A stretch of DNA of 17,226 nucleotides, taken from the NCBI GenBank assembly GCA_964550635.1, contig CAZJZV010000026.1:1-17226 (forward strand). Direction: 5' to 3'. This document shows, one piece after another, positions 7,556 through 13,569 of this stretch. The position numbers and the translations under genes are program-made. Within the stretch, counting starts at the first letter, position 1, and each line of letters opens with the position of its first letter. This DNA is from RGIG4097 sp964550635 (lineage in GTDB: Bacteria; Bacillota; Clostridia; Christensenellales; CAG-917). The notes beneath the pieces were generated by a model. The model saw only the letters and a list, made by a program, of their open reading frames with translations, did no database searches and had not been told where the DNA came from.

Positions 7556-8536
7556 TTATTTTATATATTTTTTTGCCAGTAAATTGCTGATTTGTTCCCA
7601 AGCGTGCGGATTGGGGTGATAATTGTCTGTATCAAGATATTCTTTGTCTTTTAAATTTATGTTTAATTCCTTATCTGCATCAATGACTGTTATTCCTGCT
7701 TCTTCTATTTCTTTCCATCTTTCTGTTTCTATGAACCAAGAATCAAATCCGTCATTTCCTTTGTATTTTAATACTATAAATTTTACTTTTGGATTATTTT
7801 TCTTTAAAATTTCATTTGAAGAAATTATATATTTTTTGAGTAAATCAAAATTTTTATCGTGTCTGTCATTTGCAAGTCTTATATTGTATTCCAAGTGAAT
7901 TAACCATATTTTTATCGCATTAAGTTTCCAAAATGGTTCTAATATCGGTTTAATTTGTGCAAGTTTTCCGTTTTTATCTTCGTATCGCAAATATGCTCCG
8001 TCTGACCAAAAATCATAAACTAATTTTTGCATTCTCCTTGCATGATCCGCAATATAAACATATATTACATATTCAGGTTCCGGCAATTGTTTAAATATAT
8101 CCCCTTTTTCAAGTTGATAATACATGTGTTGTACACCCCAAGACGGGTAACCTCTGGTATAAACAGGGTGTTGTGTTCTTTTCGATAAAATACTCCCGAA
8201 TATATCTTTTTCTTCGTGATGACCTGTTACCATACTGGTTCCATAAACAAAACTACAACCGAATATCCAGATTGGTGTTTTTTTGTATTCCTCTCCAAAT
8301 GCAGGTCTGAAAAGTTTTTCTCCTCCATTATGTTCAAACCAATACATTGTTGTTACATCGTGCATTCTAAATCGGTTTTCCATATATGAGGGCATTTTAA
8401 AGTTACTTTGCTCTTCTTCTGCTACGAAATCTTTAAGATATTTCCAATTGGCAAATTTAAAACTCACAAAATCAAATATTACAATTAATACTATAACTGT
8501 AATTAAAGAAATAAATATTTTTGTGTGTTTTTTCAT
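7556..8536 (-). CDS. Membrane-anchored SGNH/GDSL-hydrolase-like protein
   Basis: A 326-residue protein with a short basic N-terminus and one hydrophobic helix (about 6-24), so the rest probably faces the periplasm. The body resembles the SGNH hydrolase fold: block I IFGCSFVYG with likely nucleophile S95, block II GYPSWGV (about 129-135), and a C-terminal DNYHPNPHAW with the Asp/His pair D304 and H307. Block III, which normally carries an Asn (as in ND), reads YIADHARR (161-168), so the Asn seems absent and activity is uncertain. Proteins of this type remove or move acetyl or other acyl groups on envelope polymers, but no substrate can be named here. The gene follows lpxA after a 109-base gap that holds a large hairpin. 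GAGGA lies 4 bases before the ATG. It could be co-transcribed with the lpx genes by read-through. Confidence 0.65.
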   Translation of the reverse strand: MKKHTKIFISLITVIVLIVIFDFVSFKFANWKYLKDFVAEEEQSNFKMPSYMENRFRMHDVTTMYWFEHNGGEKLFRPAFGEEYKKTPIWIFGCSFVYGTSMVTGHHEEKDIFGSILSKRTQHPVYTRGYPSWGVQHMYYQLEKGDIFKQLPEPEYVIYVYIADHARRMQKLVYDFWSDGAYLRYEDKNGKLAQIKPILEPFWKLNAIKIWLIHLEYNIRLANDRHDKNFDLLKKYIISSNEILKKNNPKVKFIVLKYKGNDGFDSWFIETERWKEIEEAGITVIDADKELNINLKDKEYLDTDNYHPNPHAWEQISNLLAKKYIK

Positions 8537-8561
8537 TTAATCCTCTTTTATACTAAATAAT

Positions 8562-8640
8562 AAAGCGGATTTTTTAAAACATTTTTTCCAATACAGTTTC
8601 TGACTGCTATTTAGAGTTTTTGCTTAAAATAATCCGCTTT
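8562..8640 (-). terminator. Long nested hairpin between lpxA and the SGNH gene (terminator or attenuator)
   Basis: Perfect 10-base arms (AAAGCGGATT at 8562-8571, AATCCGCTTT at 8631-8640) are 59 bases apart. Pairing continues imperfectly inward to about 8580 and 8622. A small inner hairpin pairs CAGT (8594-8597) with ACTG (8603-8606). On the minus strand it begins 5 bases after the lpxA stop and is followed by a T-rich stretch. The large apical part is unusual for a simple terminator. Confidence 0.55.
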
Positions 8641-8645
8641 TAATT

Positions 8646-9431
8646 CTATTGAAAAGATGTCGGGTGGGTAACTATTCCTCGTTTTGTCGTTCTGATAAAT
8701 TCAACCAATTTCTTTGTGTATTTATCTTGGGGAATTGTATCTTCTACAATATCTGCCGCTTTTAATATAGTATGTTCGCCTGAACAAATAATTTTAAATG
8801 CGTGTTTCAGGTTTGTTCTTTCTTCTAGTGTCAACCCTCTGCGTTTCAAGCCGATAACGTTAATTCCGTGCGGAACGGGCGGTCTGCCGTCACCTTTACA
8901 ATAAGGAAGAATATCCATTCTTGAAGCGGAAAATCCGCTCACAATACACATTTCCCCAATTCTCACAAATTGATGGAATACGCTCATTCCTCCGATAAAA
9001 GCACCATATCCGACTTGGCAATATCCTCCCAATGTCGCTAAGTTTGCCATTATTACTTCATCTTCTAATTTGCAATTGTGTGCTACGTGAGATGATGCCA
9101 TTAATAAACACTTATCTCCGATAATCGTTGCGTTTCCTTCTCCTGATGCTCTGTTAACTGTTACGTACTCTTTTATTAAACAATTTTTTCCGATAATCGT
9201 TTTTGTGGGTTCATTATTATAACTTAAATCTTGTGGTGGAGTTCCGATACTTGCAAATGGAGATATTGTCGTTCCTTCTCCGATTTCACAATGTTCAAGA
9301 TATGCATTCGCTACAATATTTACATTTTCCCCTAATGTAACATTCTCTCCGATTACAACATTCGGCCCGATTGTTACGCTGTTTGGTATTATTGCTGATT
9401 TTGCTATTACTGCACTTTTATCTATTGTCAT
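8646..9431 (-). CDS. lpxA: Acyl-[ACP]-UDP-N-acetylglucosamine O-acyltransferase
   Basis: LpxA adds a 3-hydroxyacyl chain from ACP to UDP-GlcNAc, the first step of lipid A synthesis, in the cytoplasm. The 261 residues match the family (about 260). The N-terminal two thirds is a left-handed beta helix of hexapeptide repeats (IGENVTLGENVNI and so on). The catalytic His lies in SSHVAHNC (H118, equivalent to E. coli H125). HQFVRIG follows at 153-159. The C-terminal helical part begins with NVIGLKRRGLT. The residue matching the E. coli chain-length ruler G173 is Gly (G166). Read with E. coli knowledge, this favours a long (C14-like) acyl chain, but that is inference. AGGCGGA precedes the ATG. It is last of the four-gene lpxD-lpxC-fabZ-lpxA block, 14 bases after fabZ. 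lpxB is not in the window. Confidence 0.97.
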   Translation of the reverse strand: MTIDKSAVIAKSAIIPNSVTIGPNVVIGENVTLGENVNIVANAYLEHCEIGEGTTISPFASIGTPPQDLSYNNEPTKTIIGKNCLIKEYVTVNRASGEGNATIIGDKCLLMASSHVAHNCKLEDEVIMANLATLGGYCQVGYGAFIGGMSVFHQFVRIGEMCIVSGFSASRMDILPYCKGDGRPPVPHGINVIGLKRRGLTLEERTNLKHAFKIICSGEHTILKAADIVEDTIPQDKYTKKLVEFIRTTKRGIVTHPTSFQ

Positions 9432-9445
9432 TTCTTCCGCCTTCT

Positions 9446-9886
9446 TTATACCATTGAAAATATCATGTCGGCTTCGACTGCAAGTTTATCTCCTACAAAT
9501 GCCTTTCCATGTGCTTTCACTATCGGTCCTTTTACCTTTATCAATTCTACTTCCATATCAAGTCTATCTCCGGGACGTACCATGCTCTTAAATCTTGCTT
9601 TATCTATTCCTGCATATACAAAAAATTTGTCTTTATATTCCGGATTTGTCAACAAAATTGATGCTCCCATTTGCGCCATTGCTTCTAATTGTAATACTCC
9701 GGGCATTATTGGTTTATTCGGAAAGTGTCCTTGAAAAAATTCTTCATTCATCGTCAGGTTTTTATATCCTTTTGCATACTTGCCCGTAACACATTCCGTT
9801 ACTCTGTCTATTAGTAAAAACGGATATCGGTGAGGAAGCATTTCCATTATCTTATCTATATCAAGTGAAATTTTTTCTTCTGACAT
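9446..9886 (-). CDS. fabZ: 3-hydroxyacyl-[ACP] dehydratase
   Basis: FabZ dehydrates 3-hydroxyacyl-ACP in fatty-acid elongation and so competes with LpxA and LpxD for the same substrate, which explains its usual place among lpx genes. The 146 residues match the single hot-dog domain of the family. Landmarks are LPHRYPFLLID (17-27), the catalytic FFQGHFPNKPIMPGVLQLEA (50-69) with H54 and E68, and KARFKSMVRPGD near 95-106. The start lies 2 bases after the lpxC stop, so the two are probably translationally coupled. It is a separate gene, not fused to lpxC as in Bacteroidota. Confidence 0.97.
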   Translation of the reverse strand: MSEEKISLDIDKIMEMLPHRYPFLLIDRVTECVTGKYAKGYKNLTMNEEFFQGHFPNKPIMPGVLQLEAMAQMGASILLTNPEYKDKFFVYAGIDKARFKSMVRPGDRLDMEVELIKVKGPIVKAHGKAFVGDKLAVEADMIFSMV

Positions 9887-9888
9887 AA

Positions 9889-10695
9889 TTACTCCTTAAT
9901 TATTTTATCTTTTAGCATTAATGCGGTTTTGTAATGAACTGTATGTCCTGCTTCTTTTACTATAATTTCTGCCTTCCATTCCAACGGATTTGTTCCTGTT
10001 AAAGAAAAATCTCCGATTAAATCCAAAATTTTATGTCTGACAGGTTCATATTGGCTGCGAAGTTCCGTTGTGTATCCGTCTTCGGTCATTCCAACCGCAT
10101 TATCAACTTGCGCTCCTTTTGCAAAACCCATTAATTGCAACATCTTTAATTCTTTCAGATATCCAAATGTTCTTGCTTCTATTACTTTTTCAAGTTCTTT
10201 AAGTTCCATTGAAACCCAACGATTATTGAGTTCGGGGTGATTGTAGTTCACTCCGTATGTAATTCTGAAATTATCCGACGGCAATACTACACAGTGTGTC
10301 TTTCCATTTAAGTAATAAACCGGTTCTTTTATTCTGTATATATTTTTTTTCTGCCCTGTAATTCCTGTTTTTTTGAACAAATCAACCCACATTTTTGAAC
10401 TGCCGTCACCGATTGGCATTTCATAATGCGTCAAATATACATCAAGAGCATCAATTCCGCATATTGCGCATGCAGCTGAAAAATGCTCCGTCAGCATTAT
10501 TTTTTTGACTTCTTTATTCCCAAAAACAACACAGTGATCCGTTGATATGACATTATCAATGTTTCCTTCAACAACTCCGTCTTGAAAATGGTATCGGATA
10601 CCTTTCTCTTCTGACGGTTCAAGTCTTGCCGTACAGTCTTTTCCCGTCATTAAAGCTATTGATGAGAATGTTGCTGTTTTCTTTAACGTTCCCAT
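9889..10695 (-). CDS. lpxC: UDP-3-O-acyl-N-acetylglucosamine deacetylase
   Basis: LpxC is the zinc amidase of the committed lipid A step. At 268 residues it is shorter than E. coli LpxC (305), mainly at the C-terminus. The catalytic set is present: E70 and H71 in LTEHFSAA, T176 in ARTFGY, H221, K222 and D225 in VRHKILDLIGD, and H251 in EAGHTVH. The PIGDGSS turn (94-100) is also kept. The N-terminus is diverged: the normal GVGLHTGK appears as SIALMTGK (12-19). The LTEHF segment is one residue shorter than the usual LTVEHL. The zinc ligands are intact, so I expect activity. It lies 2 bases after the lpxD stop and 2 bases before fabZ. Confidence 0.95.
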   Translation of the reverse strand: MGTLKKTATFSSIALMTGKDCTARLEPSEEKGIRYHFQDGVVEGNIDNVISTDHCVVFGNKEVKKIMLTEHFSAACAICGIDALDVYLTHYEMPIGDGSSKMWVDLFKKTGITGQKKNIYRIKEPVYYLNGKTHCVVLPSDNFRITYGVNYNHPELNNRWVSMELKELEKVIEARTFGYLKELKMLQLMGFAKGAQVDNAVGMTEDGYTTELRSQYEPVRHKILDLIGDFSLTGTNPLEWKAEIIVKEAGHTVHYKTALMLKDKIIKE

Positions 10696-10697
10696 TT

Positions 10698-11792
10698 TTA
10701 ACCTTCGTTATTTTCCACATCTGCATTCAAAACTTTTTCATAAGCTTGAAACTTTTTGATAAGTTGTTCTGCTTTTTTCAAAGTTTGAAGTTGTCTGATA
10801 AATTCTTTTCGAGGAACTGCAGGGGTGCCGATAACGATTGAGCGTTCGGGGAAACTCTTTGAAACACCTGCTTGTGCCATAATGATTGAATCTGCTCCGA
10901 TAGATATGTGGTCTGCCATACCTGCTTGACCTGCAATTACTACTCTGTCGCCGATTACGCAACTTCCTGCAACACCGACTTGTGAAACTATCATACAAGC
11001 ATTACCGATTTTACAGTTATGTCCTATTTGAACAAGGTTATCAATTTTTGTTTGGTCGCCGATTGTTGTGTATTCTATCGTTCCTTTATCAATACAAGCA
11101 TTTGCTCCGATTTCTACATCATTACCGATTTTTACTCCGCCAAGTGACGGGATTTTAAATACAACCTGATTTTTATTCGTTTCTGTAATTTCTCCGCTGT
11201 TTTTCTTTGCATTTTCTATATTATCAGGTGTTTCCGTAACAAAACTAAATCCGTCCGCTCCAATGCTTGCTCCGTGATTTATAACTACTCTGTCACCAAT
11301 AATTGTGTTTTTCGCTATGTTTACTCCTGCGTGAATTAAACCGTCTTTACCGATTTTTGTGTTTTCTCCAACATAAACATTTGCCAAAATTCTTGTATTA
11401 TCGCCTATTTCTGCACCTTCTGCTACAACGACATTCGGTCCCAATGATACATTCTCTCCCAATTTCGCTGTCGGATAAACAACTGCTGTCGGGTGTATTC
11501 CGTCACCTGTTGTCGGTGGAACGTAAAACATTGTTAACAATTTCATCATCGCAAGACGTGGTCTTTCAACTTCTATTGATGTGATGTTTTCCGGTGCTGC
11601 TCCCAGAGGAACTATTGCTATCTTTGCTTTTGTTTTTTCTAAATTTGCAATTTCTTCTTCGTTTAATGCCAATGCAAGCGTTTCTTCATCTGCTAAAAGT
11701 GGTGGAAATAACTTGCAAACTTTTACATCTTCAACTTTGTTTAAAATTCCGCCCGTAACGTAGGTTAATTCTTCTGCCGTATAGTATCTCAT
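10698..11792 (-). CDS. lpxD: UDP-3-O-acylglucosamine N-acyltransferase
   Basis: LpxD adds the second 3-hydroxyacyl chain, to the amino group that LpxC exposes. The 364 residues consist of an N-terminal uridine-binding domain (about 1-98), a hexapeptide-repeat beta helix (about 100-325) and a C-terminal helix. The catalytic His is H258 in DNLVQIGHNC. GADGFSF (178-184) and KIPSLGGVKIG (213-223) are family landmarks, but about 28 polar residues lie between them, where most LpxD have about ten. I chose ATG 11792 because GGAGA lies 6 bases before it and the protein then opens MRYYTAEEL, the normal N-terminus. A start at 11849 would add 19 residues from AT-rich leader sequence and lie inside a terminator. 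It leads the tight lpxD-lpxC-fabZ-lpxA block. Confidence 0.95.
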   Translation of the reverse strand: MRYYTAEELTYVTGGILNKVEDVKVCKLFPPLLADEETLALALNEEEIANLEKTKAKIAIVPLGAAPENITSIEVERPRLAMMKLLTMFYVPPTTGDGIHPTAVVYPTAKLGENVSLGPNVVVAEGAEIGDNTRILANVYVGENTKIGKDGLIHAGVNIAKNTIIGDRVVINHGASIGADGFSFVTETPDNIENAKKNSGEITETNKNQVVFKIPSLGGVKIGNDVEIGANACIDKGTIEYTTIGDQTKIDNLVQIGHNCKIGNACMIVSQVGVAGSCVIGDRVVIAGQAGMADHISIGADSIIMAQAGVSKSFPERSIVIGTPAVPRKEFIRQLQTLKKAEQLIKKFQAYEKVLNADVENNEG

Positions 11793-11798
11793 GCAATT

Positions 11799-11803
11799 TC
11801 TCC
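11799..11803 (-). promoter_or_regulatory. lpxD: Ribosome binding site that selects the lpxD start at 11792
   Basis: GGAGA on the minus strand lies 6 bases before the ATG at 11792. No comparable site precedes the longer alternative at 11849. Confidence 0.65.
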
Positions 11804-11820
11804 ATTTTACATTTTCTCTA

Positions 11821-11849
11821 ATTGTAATATTCAAAAAACAAAAATGCAA
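11821..11849 (-). promoter_or_regulatory. lpxD: Probable promoter of the lpxD-lpxC-fabZ-lpxA block
   Basis: On the minus strand TACAAT (11826-11821) is five of six with TATAAT. TTGCAT (11849-11844) stands 17 bases upstream, matching only the TTG of a -35. The predicted RNA start near 11814 gives a leader of about 22 bases with a good ribosome binding site. The -35 lies in the T-tract of the preceding hairpin. Confidence 0.35.
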
Positions 11850-11850
11850 A

Positions 11851-11875
11851 AAGTTTACAATACTTGTAACAACTT
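11851..11875 (-). terminator. AT-rich intrinsic terminator after rfaE2
   Basis: The stem pairs AAGTT (11851-11855) and TACAA (11856-11860) with TTGTA (11864-11868) and AACTT (11871-11875), with a 2-base bulge and a 3-base loop. On the minus strand it starts 8 bases after the rfaE2 stop and is followed by a long T-rich stretch. The stem is weak because it is almost all A-T, but the T-tract is strong. The inner TTACAA/TTGTAA palindrome could also be an operator. Confidence 0.55.
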
Positions 11876-11883
11876 AACGTCCG

Positions 11884-12360
11884 TTATTTTTGTGCATTGA
11901 TTTTTTTTATTGTATTTGTTGTTGATTTACCTTCGACAAATTTTATAAATTCAAGTCTGCCGCCATTTTCTAAAATGATTTTTGCTTCAGGCAATGTTTC
12001 AACATTATAGTCGGCTCCTTTTGTATGTACATCGGGTTTGATTTCCGCAAGTAAGTTTGAAGGTGAATTTTCATCAAAAAGTACTACATAATCTACACTT
12101 TTTAATCCGTTTAAAACTTCTGCTCTATCCTTTTCATTGTTTATCGGGCGTCCTTCTCCTTTTAATCTTCTGACTGACTCATCTGAGTTTAGGCATACAA
12201 TTAAAACATCTCCGAATTTTTTCGTTTCTTCCAGATACCTTACGTGTCCGACGTGCAAAATGTCAAAACAACCGTTAGTAGTTACTATCGTTTTCCCTTC
12301 TGCTCTTATTTCGCTCAAAAGTTGTTGCAATTGCTCTCTGTTTACGGCTTCTTTCATCAT
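11884..12360 (-). CDS. rfaE2: D-glycero-beta-D-manno-heptose 1-phosphate adenylyltransferase (stand-alone RfaE2/HldE C-domain)
   Basis: This enzyme joins heptose-1-phosphate to AMP from ATP, making ADP-heptose for the LPS inner core. The 158 residues equal the C-terminal domain of bifunctional HldE, without the kinase domain. Motifs are TNGCFDILHVGH (28-39) with the nucleotidyltransferase HxGH at 36-39, GRPINNEKDRAEVL (70-83), YVVLFDE (91-97), KGADY (114-118) and the C-terminal FVEGKSTTN (141-149). The first two codons are both ATG. AAGGAA is better spaced for the second (12357), so the protein may be 157 residues. Hairpins lie on both sides, so it may be its own transcription unit or an attenuated part of the mfd run. 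A kinase partner (RfaE1) is not in the window. Other cytidylyltransferase-fold enzymes are less likely given KGADY and EGKSTTN. Confidence 0.93.
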   Translation of the reverse strand: MMKEAVNREQLQQLLSEIRAEGKTIVTTNGCFDILHVGHVRYLEETKKFGDVLIVCLNSDESVRRLKGEGRPINNEKDRAEVLNGLKSVDYVVLFDENSPSNLLAEIKPDVHTKGADYNVETLPEAKIILENGGRLEFIKFVEGKSTTNTIKKINAQK

Positions 12361-12376
12361 TATTTCCTTATAAAAT

Positions 12377-12404
12377 GCGAAAATCCGATTTTTCGGATTT
12401 TCGC
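12377..12404 (-). terminator. Perfect 12-bp hairpin between the isomerase gene and rfaE2
   Basis: GCGAAAATCCGA (12377-12388) pairs fully with 12393-12404 around a TTTT loop (plus strand). On the minus strand it starts 12 bases after the isomerase stop and ends 16 bases before rfaE2, followed by ATTTTATA, a modest T-tract. It may be a leaky terminator or an RNA-stabilising 3' end. Confidence 0.65.
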
Positions 12405-12416
12405 TATATTTCTTTT

Positions 12417-13559
12417 CTATTTTTGTACCGGCGCTCCAGGCATATTTTTTAATGCAGGATTGTTTTTAACTTCTTCTTTTATTTGCTTTTGTATTTCTTC
12501 CGGATTAAATGAAGAGTCAACATATTCGATTTTTGCTTCTTTTTTCGCATTTTCAAGATATGTTTGCAATACTTTTATCTTCTCTTGATTTTCAAGATAC
12601 ATTTTTATTTCACCCTTAACTTTTTCATAGGGTTCTGTTCCTGCTGCCACTCTGTCCTTTACTAAAATAATATGGTATCCGTATGCGGATTTGACGGGTG
12701 CATTTACAATTGACGGTTTTGCCGCAAAAGCAGCTTTTGAAAATTCCGGTACCATTTGATCTTTTGTAAAATAACCTAAATCTCCGCCTTGTGATGCGCT
12801 TCCCGGATCATCTGAAACTTCTTTTGCTACTTTTTCAAATTTTGTTGCATCAAATTTGAGTTCGTTATATATCTTTTGAGCTTTTGCCGCTTTTGATGCT
12901 ATTTCTTCTTGTACGGCTTTTTCGACTTCTGCATCTGTCATATTTTTATTCTCTTCTTTTGCAAGAATTTGTTCCTTTATTCTCTCAGGATCAGCACTGA
13001 TTAAAATATGTGATGCTCTCACTTTATCCGGATATTTGAATTGATCAAGATTTGTGTTGTAGAATTTTTTTGTCATTTCTTCCGTAACATTTACCATTGA
13101 AATTTCATCTACAAGTTTTTTTATCCTTATTTCTTCCTTCAAATCATTTTTAAATTGTGACGAAGAAATTCCGTTTTGTTTCAAAATTTCATTGAATTTG
13201 TCCTTTGAACCAACTTTATCTATTATATTCTTTAATTCTTTATCTATATCTGCATCTGTAACTTTTATGTTATTTTTCTTAAATGCTTGTTCCAGTAATG
13301 CTTTGACAACCAGTTCGCTTGATATTCTGTCTTTTAACATCAATCCGACATATCCGTTTTCATCATCTTTTAAATTTAATCCCATTTGTTTAAACATGGG
13401 ATTATTCGCCATTTTATCAAATTCTGCTTTATATTCCTTTTTTGTGATAGCTGTGTCATTTACCAATATTACGGCGTCTTTTTTTGCATCAAGTCCGCAG
13501 CCTGTAAGCAATATCATTGATAATAATGACATTACCGCTATTTTAGAGTTTATTTTCAT
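12417..13559 (-). CDS. Lipoprotein SurA/PrsA-like peptidyl-prolyl isomerase
   Basis: A 380-residue envelope foldase. The N-terminus is a lipoprotein signal with the lipobox LLTGC, giving Cys21 as the lipidated residue, so it should be membrane-anchored and periplasm-facing. A SurA-N-like helical chaperone domain follows (about 28-170), then a parvulin domain (about 178-303) with RASHILI (181-187), SQGGDLGYF (256-264) and YGYHIILV (293-300), then a helical C-terminal tail to KNMPGAPVQK. Between SHILI and the next conserved helix there is an extra Lys/Glu/Ala-rich stretch (about 190-228). It lies 10 bases after mfd and is probably co-transcribed with it. By analogy with SurA and PrsA it would help fold outer membrane or exported proteins. 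The exact clients cannot be told. It is neither a plain SurA, which is not a lipoprotein, nor a plain Gram-positive PrsA. Confidence 0.88.
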   Translation of the reverse strand: MKINSKIAVMSLLSMILLTGCGLDAKKDAVILVNDTAITKKEYKAEFDKMANNPMFKQMGLNLKDDENGYVGLMLKDRISSELVVKALLEQAFKKNNIKVTDADIDKELKNIIDKVGSKDKFNEILKQNGISSSQFKNDLKEEIRIKKLVDEISMVNVTEEMTKKFYNTNLDQFKYPDKVRASHILISADPERIKEQILAKEENKNMTDAEVEKAVQEEIASKAAKAQKIYNELKFDATKFEKVAKEVSDDPGSASQGGDLGYFTKDQMVPEFSKAAFAAKPSIVNAPVKSAYGYHIILVKDRVAAGTEPYEKVKGEIKMYLENQEKIKVLQTYLENAKKEAKIEYVDSSFNPEEIQKQIKEEVKNNPALKNMPGAPVQK

Positions 13560-13569
13560 TCATTTTCTC

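Noticed and set aside
11793..11849. Longer LpxD start adding 19 residues
   Set aside because: The added residues are encoded by leader and terminator sequence, and a good ribosome binding site points to 11792.
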